Positions 8,464 through 20,039 of a stretch of 64,000 bases of DNA are shown here, in pieces. Source of the stretch: Blastomonas fulva (lineage in GTDB: Bacteria; Pseudomonadota; Alphaproteobacteria; Sphingomonadales; Sphingomonadaceae). Within the stretch, counting starts at the first letter, position 1; each line of letters begins with the position of its first letter. The notes under the pieces are model-generated. The model did no database searches, had not been told where the DNA came from, and saw only the letters and a program-made list of their open reading frames with translations. Where the stretch lies: the NCBI RefSeq assembly GCF_003431825.1, contig NZ_CP020083.1, positions 1,836,501-1,900,500 of the forward strand, in the 5' to 3' direction. A program made the translations under genes and the position numbers.

Positions 8464-9819
8464 TCAATCCGCTGTCGGGCCGTTGCCCGGGCCGAGCAGG
8501 TCGACCACCGCGGTCACCATCGCCTCTGTCGCCAGCGTGATCGATTCGCGCGGGGCGACCTTGAAGAACGGCGAGTGGTGCGCAGGAACCGGCGGTCCGC
8601 CCGCCTTGGCCGCGTCGATATCCGCCTGCGGGGTGCCGCCGACGTTGAAATACAGCCCTGGCACATCGGTATTGGGCGCGACGAAATAGGCGAAGTCTTC
8701 CGCGCCCATGCCCGTCTGCGGCTCGCTGGTCAGCAGCGCGCCGGTCCCGAACCGCCGTGCGAAGGTCTTGGTGATCCGCTCGGTCAGCGGCTTGTCGTTC
8801 ACCGTCACCGGGGTCGATTCAAAGCCCACGCGCACCTTGGGCAGTTTGTCCTCGGGCAGGCCGTTCAGCCGTCCGACATTCTCGGCGATCCGCTTGATGC
8901 CATCAAGCAGGGTCTTGCGCACCTTGTTGTCGTTCGACCGCACGGTGAGTTGAAGTTCGGCCTTGTCGGAGATGATGTTGTGCTTGAACCCCGAATGGAA
9001 CGATCCGACCGTCACCACGCCCGCTTCGAGCGGCGAGATCTCGCGCGAGATCAGCGTCTGCAGCGCAACGACGATCTCCGCACCGATCAGGATCGGATCC
9101 TTGCCCATATGCGGATAGGCGCCGTGGGTGCCGACGCCGAAGACTGTGATGTCGACCGAGTCGGATGAGGAGGCGGTGAGCCCCGGCTGGATCTCGATCT
9201 TGCCGGTGGGGGTGCCGGCCGAAACATGGAAGGCGAGCGCGTAATCGGGCTTGGGAAAGCGCGTGTAAAGGCCGTCTTCCATCATCTTGGCCGCACCGCC
9301 GATCCGTTCTTCGGCGGGCTGGACGACGAACACCACGGTGCCCTTCCACTGGTCCTTCATCGCCGCCAGCCGCCGCGCGGTGCCGACCATCGACGTGATG
9401 TGGGTGTCGTGCCCGCAGGCGTGCATCACCGGCTTTTCGGTGCCGTCGATATCGATCTGCTTCACCTTGGACGCATAAGCGAGGCCGCTGTCCTCGGCCA
9501 GCGGCAGGCCGTCCATATCGGCGCGCACCATGATCACCGGACCATCGCCGTTCTTCATGATACCGACGACACCGGTGGTGCCCACGCCCTCGGTCACCAC
9601 CGCACCTGCCGCGCGCAATTCCGCCGCCATGATCTTTGCGGTGCGGGTTTCCTTGAACGATAGCTCGGGGTTGGAGTGGAAATCGAGGAACAGCTTTTCC
9701 AGCTTGGTGTCGTAATCGCTGGCAACCGCCTTGCCGAGCGCATCCTGCGCCTGCGCCGGTGCGCCAAGAACGAGTGCCATGGCACTGCCGACCAAGCCCC
9801 AAGCGGTTGCCTTATTCAT
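8464..9819 (-). CDS. exported M20-family amidohydrolase/peptidase
   Basis: A 451-residue metal-dependent hydrolase of the M20D type (AbgB / IAA-amino-acid hydrolase / carboxypeptidase relatives). A Sec signal peptide is visible (residues 1-24, ending PAQAQ). The family signature HACGHD is followed by QPAEE with the general-base Glu region, and the dimerisation (lid) domain and a C-terminal GAEDFAYF motif are present. It most likely releases an amino acid from an N-acyl or dipeptide substrate in the periplasm; the substrate cannot be read from sequence. Confidence 0.88.
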   Translation of the reverse strand: MNKATAWGLVGSAMALVLGAPAQAQDALGKAVASDYDTKLEKLFLDFHSNPELSFKETRTAKIMAAELRAAGAVVTEGVGTTGVVGIMKNGDGPVIMVRADMDGLPLAEDSGLAYASKVKQIDIDGTEKPVMHACGHDTHITSMVGTARRLAAMKDQWKGTVVFVVQPAEERIGGAAKMMEDGLYTRFPKPDYALAFHVSAGTPTGKIEIQPGLTASSSDSVDITVFGVGTHGAYPHMGKDPILIGAEIVVALQTLISREISPLEAGVVTVGSFHSGFKHNIISDKAELQLTVRSNDNKVRKTLLDGIKRIAENVGRLNGLPEDKLPKVRVGFESTPVTVNDKPLTERITKTFARRFGTGALLTSEPQTGMGAEDFAYFVAPNTDVPGLYFNVGGTPQADIDAAKAGGPPVPAHHSPFFKVAPRESITLATEAMVTAVVDLLGPGNGPTAD

Positions 9820-9890
9820 CGATTTCCCCTTTTCCCCAGGCGTTCACGCGCCGTCCAAGCGACTATAGCGCTTTGAATCGCTTAATCTAT

Positions 9891-9972
9891 CGTCATTCCC
9901 GCGAACGCGGAAATCCCGCTTTCATCGGCGCTCGCGCAGAAGCGGGACCCCCCGCGCTTGCGGAGGTGACGA
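9891..9972. repeat. REP-type palindromic repeat (copy 1)
   Basis: About 82 bp with imperfect inverted ends (CGTCATTCCCGCG at the left, GGAGGTGACGA at the right) and an internal AGCGGGA/TCCCGCT pair. This is the CGTCATTCCCGCG...GGGGATGACG class of extragenic palindrome common in proteobacteria. It lies in the 206-bp gap between the M20 hydrolase start and the VOC gene end. A second copy is at 11574-11656. Confidence 0.75.
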
Positions 9973-10025
9973 TAAAAGTTGCGCAAAGCAAACCGGCCAA
10001 TTGCGCCGGAGAGCAGAGGGGCAAA

Positions 10026-10421
10026 TCAGTCCGCCGGACCCACCTTGAATGCGCACAGCTTGTTGCCGTCGAGGTCACGGAAATAGGCGCCATAGAAAGC
10101 CTGGTCGCCTTCGGGTCCGCGCAGGCCCGGTTCGCCCTCGCAGCTGCCGCCCAGTTCCAGCGCCTTGGCATGGAGCATGTCGACCTTGGCGCGGGCATCC
10201 AAGGCCAGCGCGATCATGGTGCCGTTGCCGACGCTGGCTGGCTCGCCGTTATAGGGCCGGGTCACCGCGATGCCGGGGACGCCCCATTGCGTGCCGAACA
10301 GCGTGAAGCCGTTTTCCTCCATCCGCATCAGCTCGCTGCCACCCAGCGCACCGACCAGGCCTGCGTAGAATGCGCGTGCCTTGTCGAGATCATTGGTGCC
10401 AACCGTCACATAACCGATCAT
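10026..10421 (-). CDS. VOC (glyoxalase/dioxygenase-fold) protein
   Basis: A 131-residue single-unit vicinal-oxygen-chelate protein. It starts MIGYVTVGTNDLDKARAFY, the typical first beta-strand and helix of glyoxalase-I-like proteins, and ends YFRDLDGNKLCAF, which contains the usual second-half metal/strand motif. An AGGAGA site precedes the ATG. These small VOC proteins carry out isomerisation, lyase or resistance reactions; none can be singled out here. Confidence 0.85.
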   Translation of the reverse strand: MIGYVTVGTNDLDKARAFYAGLVGALGGSELMRMEENGFTLFGTQWGVPGIAVTRPYNGEPASVGNGTMIALALDARAKVDMLHAKALELGGSCEGEPGLRGPEGDQAFYGAYFRDLDGNKLCAFKVGPAD

Positions 10422-10472
10422 CGCTTATCTCCTGCCTGCTGCCCGTCGATTCGGGTTGCGCTTTGCAACCTA

Positions 10473-11579
10473 TCACGGGCAAGCGACAAGACAATGACCT
10501 ACGGGGTAATCTTCGGCATGGCCGGTGCTGATACGCACCACGCCCTGGCCGCCCGCGCGGTCGACCCACAGCCCGGCGCGCAGGCCATAGGCCTCCCCCG
10601 GATGACCGATCCACACCCGCCCATCGGCCTGCTCGATGCGCTGGACCCCCAGTCCAAAGGCGGTGAAATAGCCCTTGTCGTCATCGCCGTTGCTGCCGTC
10701 GAAGCGCCATTGCGCGCGGATCAGCTCGGCAAAGGATTGCGGGGTGAGCAGCCCATCGCCGCCACCCAGCAGCATCTGACCCAGCCGCGCCAGACCGCCT
10801 GCGGAAATGCGCAGACCGCCCTGCGGGCCAAAGGCCGATCCGTTCTGTCCGGACAGATAGGCATCGAGATCGCACCGGCCATCGCGGGTCGTCATCGATG
10901 CGCATTGCTCGGGCTGGGTGATCCAGTCGTCGCGCGCGATGCTGCCATCGGGGCGGTAGAGCGTGATCGCGTCCTTGCGCGCCTCGGTCTTGCAGCCCGA
11001 CCAGTTGTAGCAGGCCGGGATGGCGAGCGGATCGAATACCTCTTCGGTCATGATCCGGTCGAACCGGCGCCCCGTCGCCGCTTCCATCACCGCGGCGACC
11101 ACGGGATAATTGACATTGGCATAGCGGAAGAAGCTTCCGGGGGCGTGGCTCGCATCCCAGGCCTCGGGCTGGGCCAGCAGGTCGGCAAGTTTCGCATCGA
11201 GCGGGATGAAATAGCCCGCGTCATCGGTCAGCCCCGATTGGTGCGACAGCAGCAGCCGAAGCGTGATCTTGGTGCCGGGGTGCTGCGGGTGGACCAGTCG
11301 CCAGCCGAGATACAGCGAGACGTCGCGATCGAGATCGAGCGCCTGCTTGTCGACCAGCCGCATCACCGCAACGCCCACCGCGAGCTTTGAGATCGACGCG
11401 ATCCGCACCGGATCGTCGAGTGTCGCCTCGCGCATCGAGGGCCGGTGGGCAAGGCCCGAGACCTTCGACCGACCGAGCTGGTCGGCGGTGAAGGTCAGCT
11501 CGATGCGGACATTGTCGTCGGTCTGCGCGGTGGCGGGGGCGGCGAAGGCCCCCAGCATCAGCGCTACCAACACCGTCAT
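10473..11579 (-). CDS. exported beta-lactamase-fold serine hydrolase
   Basis: A 368-residue class C beta-lactamase/esterase-like protein. The SxxK nucleophile motif is SISK in [13 protein letters not shown], and YANVNY corresponds to the YxN motif. The chosen start (11579) gives a clean signal peptide, [20 protein letters not shown] 38-codon in-frame upstream extension (to 11693) is only the translation of a REP palindrome ([18 protein letters not shown]) and is rejected. The start ATG is therefore supplied by the end of that REP (11574-11656). Likely periplasmic; substrate unknown. Confidence 0.82.
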   Translation of the reverse strand: MTVLVALMLGAFAAPATAQTDDNVRIELTFTADQLGRSKVSGLAHRPSMREATLDDPVRIASISKLAVGVAVMRLVDKQALDLDRDVSLYLGWRLVHPQHPGTKITLRLLLSHQSGLTDDAGYFIPLDAKLADLLAQPEAWDASHAPGSFFRYANVNYPVVAAVMEAATGRRFDRIMTEEVFDPLAIPACYNWSGCKTEARKDAITLYRPDGSIARDDWITQPEQCASMTTRDGRCDLDAYLSGQNGSAFGPQGGLRISAGGLARLGQMLLGGGDGLLTPQSFAELIRAQWRFDGSNGDDDKGYFTAFGLGVQRIEQADGRVWIGHPGEAYGLRAGLWVDRAGGQGVVRISTGHAEDYPVGHCLVACP

Positions 11580-11656
11580 TTCCGCGAAGGCGGGAATCCC
11601 GCTTATGCGTGATGTCCAATCAGAAAAGCGGGAGCCCCGCTTTCGCGGGGATGACG
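11574..11656. repeat. REP-type palindromic repeat (copy 2), overlapping a gene start
   Basis: An 83-bp palindrome with terminal CGTCAT and ATGACG, and internal GCGGGAATCCCGCTT / AAGCGGGAGCCCCGC arms; same class as 9891-9972. Its left edge contains, on the minus strand, the ATG used by the serine hydrolase gene at 11579. Confidence 0.8.
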
Positions 11657-11680
11657 GCACAACAGGCATGGACAGGTAAA

Positions 11681-12244
11681 TCAGCCCTTGCACTCGCCGA
11701 TGCGCTTGGCGCTGTTCTTCGCCTTGATCGTCATCGAACCACTCTGCGGCGATGCCATCACCATCGCCATCTGCATGTCATAGCTGGTGGCGGTGTAGGT
11801 GCCGGTCAGCTTGATGTCGCCCTGCTGGCCCGCTTCCTTGCCCTTGCAGGCGATGTCGGCATCGATCTTGCCGCCGGAAAGGTCGAACTTCTTGTAGGTG
11901 CACTCGTCGTTCTCGGCCCCGGCGAGGAAATCGGCGCCCGGCTTTTCGGCCTCTTCCTTGGTCAGGCAATTCTTGGTGGTCTGCACCTGGCCGACCATCT
12001 GCTTGACGATCGCGCCGGTCATGCCCTTGGCCTCGGGAGGGAGCTTGCTCTCGTCGAACTTCACATCGACGATCTCGACCTTGTTTTCCCATTCGCCAGC
12101 GCTGAACTTGATCGCTTCGGCTTCGGCAACGACCTCTTCCTTGCTGATCTTGCCGTCGCCATCCTTGTCCGCACCGCCGCCGCTGCAGGCGGCCAGCGCC
12201 ACCAGCGGGAGCGCCAGGATCGATACAGTCTGCAACACCTTCAT
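11681..12244 (-). CDS. DUF3617-like lipoprotein with an EF-hand loop
   Basis: A 187-residue predicted lipoprotein: the signal [20 protein letters not shown] ends in a lipobox Cys. Directly after the lipidated region is [12 protein letters not shown], an exact match to the canonical Ca-binding EF-hand loop spacing. The rest resembles DUF3617 proteins common in sphingomonads ([12 protein letters not shown], later Cys residues in [17 protein letters not shown] and IACKGKE that could form disulfides). The start at 12244 is favoured by a GGAG site 8 nt upstream. Function unknown; Ca binding is inferred. Confidence 0.7.
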   Translation of the reverse strand: MKVLQTVSILALPLVALAACSGGGADKDGDGKISKEEVVAEAEAIKFSAGEWENKVEIVDVKFDESKLPPEAKGMTGAIVKQMVGQVQTTKNCLTKEEAEKPGADFLAGAENDECTYKKFDLSGGKIDADIACKGKEAGQQGDIKLTGTYTATSYDMQMAMVMASPQSGSMTIKAKNSAKRIGECKG

Positions 12245-12403
12245 CATCTCATCTCCAAAAACCGGTTGGTGAACGCGCGACCGCATCTCCTGCGCCGAAC
12301 CCTAGAGATGCCGTTTGGCGATTGCAATTGTCCCGGCATATCGCCCCGATTTGTCGGCTGCCTGCCCTTGCGCCGCGCCCTTCGCCTGCGCATATCCCGG
12401 TGC

Positions 12404-14584
12404 ATGGCAGAACTGGTAATCCGACGCGGTCTTGAAGAGCCGCAAACCGATGGCACGTTCGTGCCGCACAAGCCGCAGCGCCCCGAAAAGGCCGAGGGCG
12501 GGCGCGCGTTCAAGCTGGTCAGCGAATACACCCCCTCGGGCGACCAGCCGACCGCGATCAAGGAACTGGTCGAGGGCATCAGGGCGCACGATCAAGACCA
12601 GGTGCTGCTCGGCGTCACCGGTTCAGGCAAGACCTTCACCATGGCCAAGATCATCGAGGCGACGCAGCGCCCCGCGCTGATCCTGGCGCCCAACAAGATC
12701 CTCGCCGCGCAGCTTTATGGAGAGTTCAAGAGCTTCTTCCCCGAAAACGCGGTCGAATATTTCGTCAGCTATTATGATTACTACCAGCCCGAGGCCTATG
12801 TGCCGCGCTCGGACACGTACATCGAGAAGGAAAGCTCGGTAAACGAGGCGATCGACCGGATGCGCCATTCGGCCACCCGATCGCTGCTCGAACGCGACGA
12901 TGTGATCATCGTCGCATCGGTGTCGTGCATCTACGGCATCGGATCGGTCGAGACCTATTCGGCGATGATCTTCGACATCAAGGCAGGCGAGAGCGTCGAC
13001 CAGCGCGAACTCATCCGCAAGCTTGTCGCGCTGCAGTACAAGCGCAACGACGCGAGCTTCACCCGCGGCAACTTCCGCGTGCGCGGCGATACGCTCGAGC
13101 TGTTTCCCTCGCACTATGAGGACGTCGCCTGGCGCATCTCGTTCTTCGGCGACGAGGTGGAATCGATCAGCGAGTTCGACCCGCTTACCGGCAGGCCCGG
13201 CGACAAGCTCGAGCGCGTGCGGGTCTATGCCAACTCGCACTATGTCACCCCCGGCCCGACGATGCAGCAGGCGGCAGCGGCCATCCGCTTCGAGCTGACC
13301 GAGCGATTGAAGGAGCTCGAGATCGAAGGGCGTCTGCTCGAGGCGCAAAGGCTCGAGCAGCGCACCAATTTCGACCTCGAGATGATCGCCGCGACCGGCA
13401 GCTGCGCGGGCATCGAGAACTATTCGCGCTTCCTCACCGGCCGACTGCCGGGCGAGCCGCCGCCGACCCTGTTCGAATATCTGCCGGAGAACGCGCTGCT
13501 GTTCCTCGACGAAAGCCACCAGACCGTGCCGCAGATCGGTGCGATGGCGCGCGGGGATCACCGCCGCAAGCTGACGCTCGCCGAATACGGGTTCCGCCTG
13601 CCCAGCTGCATCGACAACCGCCCGCTGCGCTTCAACGAATGGGACGCGATGCGCCCGCAGACGGTCAGCGTGTCGGCGACGCCGGGCAACTGGGAGATGG
13701 AGCAGACCGGCGGCGTGTTCACCGAGCAGGTCATCCGTCCCACCGGACTCATCGATCCGCCGGTGGAGATCAAGCCGGTCGAGGAGCAGGTCGACGATCT
13801 GATCAACGAGTGCAAGAAGGTCGCCGCGCAAGGCTACCGCACGCTGGTCACCACGCTCACCAAGCGCATGGCCGAGGACCTGACCGAATACATGCACGAG
13901 GCGGGGATCAAGGTCCGCTACATGCATTCGGACGTCGAGACGCTGGAGCGCATCGAGCTGATCCGCGACCTGCGGCTCGGCGTCTACGACGTGCTGATCG
14001 GGATCAACCTGCTGCGCGAAGGATTGGACATCCCCGAATGCGGGCTGGTCGCGATCCTGGATGCAGACAAGGAAGGGTTCTTGCGCAGCGAAACCTCGCT
14101 GATCCAGACCATCGGCCGCGCCGCGCGCAACGTCGAGGGCCGCGTGATCCTCTATGCCGACCGGATTACGGGCAGCATGGAACGCGCGCTCAACGAGACC
14201 GACCGCCGCCGTGAGAAGCAGGTGGCGTACAACGAAGAGCACGGCATCACGCCCACGACGATCAAGCGCAACATCGGCGACATCATCGCGCATGTCGCCA
14301 GCAAGGACAGCGTGCTGATCGATACCGGCGATGCGGACCGCCCGCACATGGTCGGCCACAATCTGCGCGGCTATATCGAGGAGCTGGAGAAGAAGATGCG
14401 CGCCGCCGCTGCCGATCTCGAGTTCGAGGAAGCCGGAAGGTTGCGCGACGAGATCCGCAAGCTGGAGGCGGAGGAGCTGGGGCTACCGGTCGAACAGCGC
14501 GTGGCTGCGCCGAAGGGCCGGGCGACCGAAGGCAAGCCGGGCACGCGCAAGATGCGCTACGGGAAGACGCAGCGGAAGTTCTGA
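12404..14584 (+). CDS. uvrB: excinuclease ABC subunit B
   Basis: A 726-residue UvrB, the damage-verifying helicase-like subunit of nucleotide excision repair. The Walker A motif [10 protein letters not shown] is near residue 70, the beta-hairpin region [20 protein letters not shown] is intact, DEAD-like LFLDESHQT, helicase motif VI (QTIGRAARN) and a C-terminal UVR domain ([18 protein letters not shown]) are all present. The start at 12404 (MAELVIRRG) is preferred; the frame extends far upstream through non-coding sequence and over the lipoprotein gene. About 20 divergent residues precede the conserved [14 protein letters not shown]. Confidence 0.97.
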   Translation: MAELVIRRGLEEPQTDGTFVPHKPQRPEKAEGGRAFKLVSEYTPSGDQPTAIKELVEGIRAHDQDQVLLGVTGSGKTFTMAKIIEATQRPALILAPNKILAAQLYGEFKSFFPENAVEYFVSYYDYYQPEAYVPRSDTYIEKESSVNEAIDRMRHSATRSLLERDDVIIVASVSCIYGIGSVETYSAMIFDIKAGESVDQRELIRKLVALQYKRNDASFTRGNFRVRGDTLELFPSHYEDVAWRISFFGDEVESISEFDPLTGRPGDKLERVRVYANSHYVTPGPTMQQAAAAIRFELTERLKELEIEGRLLEAQRLEQRTNFDLEMIAATGSCAGIENYSRFLTGRLPGEPPPTLFEYLPENALLFLDESHQTVPQIGAMARGDHRRKLTLAEYGFRLPSCIDNRPLRFNEWDAMRPQTVSVSATPGNWEMEQTGGVFTEQVIRPTGLIDPPVEIKPVEEQVDDLINECKKVAAQGYRTLVTTLTKRMAEDLTEYMHEAGIKVRYMHSDVETLERIELIRDLRLGVYDVLIGINLLREGLDIPECGLVAILDADKEGFLRSETSLIQTIGRAARNVEGRVILYADRITGSMERALNETDRRREKQVAYNEEHGITPTTIKRNIGDIIAHVASKDSVLIDTGDADRPHMVGHNLRGYIEELEKKMRAAAADLEFEEAGRLRDEIRKLEAEELGLPVEQRVAAPKGRATEGKPGTRKMRYGKTQRKF

Positions 14585-14656
14585 GGGTCGCCGAAAACGT
14601 TGAATGGCGACAACCGAGTTGGCGCTGCATAAGCTTGGCTTTACGGAGAAGCCGAG

Positions 14657-14944
14657 ATGATACGTTCATTTTCCGATGCCGAAACGGAGAAGATCTGGCA
14701 ACGCAAGCCAAGTCGCAAACTGCCGCCGGATATCCAGGCCACGGCCTTGCGCAAGCTGCTGCAACTCGATTCCATCGAGCAACTTCAAGAGCTGAGGGTG
14801 CCGCGCGGCAACCGGTTTGAGCAGTTGAAAGGTTATCAGCCGTTGCGATATAGTGTGCGTATCAACGACCAGTGGCGGCTGACGTTCAACTGGTCCGACG
14901 GAGGTGCCCACGATGTCCGGATCGAGGACTATCACACAGGATGA
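14657..14944 (+). CDS. higB: HigB/RelE-family toxin
   Basis: A 95-residue RelE-superfamily mRNA interferase. The family pattern is clear: MIRSFSDAETEKIW at the start, LRVPRGNRFEQLKG in the middle and YSVRINDQWRLTFNW followed by VRIEDYHTG at the end, typical of plasmid-maintenance killer (HigB) proteins. It is followed by an overlapping antitoxin gene, the toxin-first order characteristic of higBA. Expected role: ribosome-dependent mRNA cleavage, neutralised by HigA. Confidence 0.92.
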   Translation: MIRSFSDAETEKIWQRKPSRKLPPDIQATALRKLLQLDSIEQLQELRVPRGNRFEQLKGYQPLRYSVRINDQWRLTFNWSDGGAHDVRIEDYHTG

Positions 14945-15233
14945 TGAGCGGCTGGACAACGTCCATGTCGGCGACATCCTGCGTGAAGATTTTCTGATCG
15001 GCACCGAAATTCCGGTAGAAGACGTCGCGGCAGGTTCCGGCATCGATGTGGACGAGATCATCGCCATCATGGATCGCCGGAAGGATGTGGATGCGCGCAT
15101 CGATCTGCGCCTCGCCCGGTATTTTGGAATGTCAGACGGATTTTTCCTGAGGCTCCAAAACCATTGGGATATCGAGGAGGTCCTTCGTAGCGAAGGCGCA
15201 GAACTCGACCGGATCATTCAGCGGGCCGCCTGA
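14913..15233 (+). CDS. higA: HigA-family antitoxin
   Basis: A 106-residue XRE-type antitoxin overlapping the 3' end of higB by 32 bp in another frame (an upstream Met at 14904 is possible). The helix-turn-helix region is VGDILREDFLIGTEIPVEDVA through ARYFGMSDGFFLRLQ, matching HigA/VapI antitoxins. It should bind HigB and repress the operon promoter upstream of 14657. Confidence 0.9.
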   Translation: MSGSRTITQDDERLDNVHVGDILREDFLIGTEIPVEDVAAGSGIDVDEIIAIMDRRKDVDARIDLRLARYFGMSDGFFLRLQNHWDIEEVLRSEGAELDRIIQRAA

Positions 15234-15348
15234 ACACGTCACAGGACACGCTACCGCCTCCAGCGCTCCTCCTGATCTAGTTTCTCACTAACATATATCA
15301 GGAAAATCGGTTTTCTAAATCAGGCGGGTTGGGCTTAACCTCTGGTGA

Positions 15349-17628
<2,280 letters not shown>

Positions 17629-17650
17629 GGCTTGATGACCTGACACGAAG

Positions 17651-17684
17651 CGGCGGCGCAGGGGCAACCCTGCGCCGCCGTTTT
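17651..17684 (+). terminator. intrinsic terminator after katG
   Basis: Perfect 13-bp stem (17651-17663 with 17668-17680), GCAA tetraloop and TTTT, 22 bp after the katG stop. It may also serve the convergent AsmA gene, which ends at 17695. Confidence 0.9.
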
Positions 17685-17694
17685 CATGTCCCCG

Positions 17695-19839
17695 TCAGAA
17701 GATGCCGAGGAACTTCTTGTCGTCCCTCTTGCCGCTGGTCGCCTTCTTGCCGTTGCCGACATCGTCTCGCGGCTTGCCCTTGGTGGTGCGCTGGCCGGCG
17801 GCCCTTGCGCCCTGCAGAACCGGACCGCAGGCGGCAGACTTGGCATCGCCGACATCGACGAACGCCAGCAGCGCAGCAGGCGGCGCGGCGAGCACCGCCA
17901 GCCCCAGGCCCACGCCTGCGCGGCCCAGCAGTTCGGGGCTGATGACGTTGAGCTTGGCGGACGAGAAATAGCCGCCGATCTGCACCGGCGACTGGCCCGA
18001 CACGAGGCTGAACTTCTTGCCATCGGCGCGGAAGGCCATGTCCATCTGCTCGGTGGCGAAGCTGAAGCCGCCGCGCCCGGTGATCACGTTCTTGGTGGTG
18101 TCGATCAGGATCGGGTCCGCCGCCGCCGCGCCCTTGCGCACGGTAAACGCGACCAGCCCGCAATTGATCTGCACCGGGTCCTTCAGCTTGTCCTCGAACA
18201 TCTTCTGGACGAAGGTGCCGAAATCGAGCTCTGCCAGCTGGACGTTGCGCGTCCAGAAGGTGCCCTTGGGGATGACGAACGCCATCCGGCCCGATGCGCT
18301 GCCGAGCGAATCGTGCAGCGCGTCGCCATCGCCGGTCAGCTGGATGCGGCCCTTGACCGTGCCGGTGGTGCCCGCCTCGGCGACGCCGAACCCGCTGAGC
18401 AGCTGCGCCATCGGGGTCGAGGCCAGACGGATGTCATATTGCGTTCGCGCCGGGCGGCGGCGCCAATCGATGGCGATATCGGACTCAAGCTTGCCCCGCG
18501 CCATGGTCAGTATCAGAGGCGACAGCTTGAGCATACCATCATCGAGATCGACGGTGACCGAGATGTCGCTGATCGGAATGCTATCCGACCGCAACCGGGC
18601 AGCGGTGTAACGCACATCGGCGTCGAACACGCGCAGCCCTTCGGCGCGAAGGCTGGCATTGGGCAACAGACGGGCAGGGGCCGCACCGCTTTCCGCAGCC
18701 GCCGCCTGGACGCCGCGCGCCGCCACGACATCGGGATTGTAGCCGATAAAGGGTGAGACATCGATGATGTCGAGTGTCTTTGTCGCCAGCGTCGCATCGA
18801 CATGCACCCGCTCGCCCGCCATGTTGACGGTGAATTTGCCCGCGATGTCGCTGTCGCCGAACGTGCCCTTCAGGCCGGTGAAGCGATATTCGCGGTCGTT
18901 CTTCACCAGCGTGGCATTGAGTTTGTAGGTCCGGGTGCGCGGGATGACGACGCCGATGATCCCCAACAACTCGGCGGCATTGCGGCCCCGCGCCCTGGTG
19001 GCCAGCGGTACGCCCTCGATATCGGCGAGACTGGGCAGGGTGCCCGAGATATCGATGATGTTGTTGGCAGCGCGCGCCTGCAGCTCAAGCTTGTTCTGGC
19101 CGCGCTGTACCGTGGCATCAGGGGTCAGCAGCGCGCCCTTGAGCGTGAAGGGGGTCGAGCGCAACGTGCCGTCGCCGGTGAACCGCACCGCCTGGCCGAT
19201 TCTGGCATCGTTCGACACCACCGAGGCGAAGTCGAGATCGGTCAGCAGCTGGAGCACGGGGTCGCGGTATCGCACCTTGGTATCGCGCAGCGAAGCCCGG
19301 TCGATCGTCGGCAACTCCAGCGGCTTGGCATCGCCGCTGCTGTCGAATGTCCATGTGTTGGCGGTGCGCCGGGCGTTCCATTCGAGGTCGACTGCGCCGT
19401 CGGTCAGGTCAAGCCAGTACAACCGCCAGTTGCCGAGCAGCAGCGGCAGCGGCGCGATCCGGGTGTCTATCCTTCGCGCGGTGAACAGATAGGGGCGCGT
19501 CGCCCATTCCGGGTTCGAAACCGTCAGTCCTTCGGCGAAAAACTTGATCCTGAAAGGCGCGAAGTAGAGCTGGAAGTCCCCCTTCACCGCCACCTCGCGT
19601 TCGGTCAGCGATGAGGCGATGCCTTCGACCGGGCCCTTGAGAAAACGTCCCTTGGTGATGAACAGGATCAGCCAGATGGCAAACAGCGTGCCCAGCACAC
19701 CGATCGCGATATTGCGCGCGATACGCAGACGGCGCTTGCGGCGTTCGGCGCTATCAGGCGGGGTCAGCTCCGACGGAGTGGGAACAGGCGCGGGGGTGAC
19801 AGAAGCGGGATCGGATGCGTCGTGCGATGTCGGGTTCAT
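17695..19839 (-). CDS. AsmA-family inner-membrane protein
   Basis: A 714-residue AsmA-like protein: a Pro-rich cytoplasmic N-terminus, one transmembrane helix (about residues 43-65, NIAIGVLGTLFAIWLILF) and a long periplasmic beta-rich region, starting with the AsmA N-terminal pattern (LTEREVAVKGDFQLYFAP) and ending with AsmA_2-like sequence. AsmA/TamB-type proteins are linked to phospholipid transport and outer-membrane homeostasis. ATG 19839 is preferred over the GTG at 19854. The last part (GRAGVGLGLAVLAAPPAALLAFVDVG) is a family hallmark. Confidence 0.88.
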   Translation of the reverse strand: MNPTSHDASDPASVTPAPVPTPSELTPPDSAERRKRRLRIARNIAIGVLGTLFAIWLILFITKGRFLKGPVEGIASSLTEREVAVKGDFQLYFAPFRIKFFAEGLTVSNPEWATRPYLFTARRIDTRIAPLPLLLGNWRLYWLDLTDGAVDLEWNARRTANTWTFDSSGDAKPLELPTIDRASLRDTKVRYRDPVLQLLTDLDFASVVSNDARIGQAVRFTGDGTLRSTPFTLKGALLTPDATVQRGQNKLELQARAANNIIDISGTLPSLADIEGVPLATRARGRNAAELLGIIGVVIPRTRTYKLNATLVKNDREYRFTGLKGTFGDSDIAGKFTVNMAGERVHVDATLATKTLDIIDVSPFIGYNPDVVAARGVQAAAAESGAAPARLLPNASLRAEGLRVFDADVRYTAARLRSDSIPISDISVTVDLDDGMLKLSPLILTMARGKLESDIAIDWRRRPARTQYDIRLASTPMAQLLSGFGVAEAGTTGTVKGRIQLTGDGDALHDSLGSASGRMAFVIPKGTFWTRNVQLAELDFGTFVQKMFEDKLKDPVQINCGLVAFTVRKGAAAADPILIDTTKNVITGRGGFSFATEQMDMAFRADGKKFSLVSGQSPVQIGGYFSSAKLNVISPELLGRAGVGLGLAVLAAPPAALLAFVDVGDAKSAACGPVLQGARAAGQRTTKGKPRDDVGNGKKATSGKRDDKKFLGIF

Positions 19840-20039
19840 TATTGCGCCTAGCACGAATGGCCCGAGCCTCTGCCCTTTTTTCCTCGGCTGGAAAGGAGCG
19901 CAGCTGCGGACGGCGGAAAAAAGCTGTCTGGAGCCAACACACGAACGGCCATATCGTTGCCCGCAGCTCCGATTTGCCCTTTAGCCTTCATGCGCGCAGT
20001 GTTTCGGCGGGCTGCGCGAATTCCGGTGGCGGCAGGACG

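Noticed and set aside
11609-12403. 265-codon N-terminal extension of uvrB
   Set aside because: It reads through the antisense of the lipoprotein gene and non-coding sequence; UvrB homology begins just after 12404.
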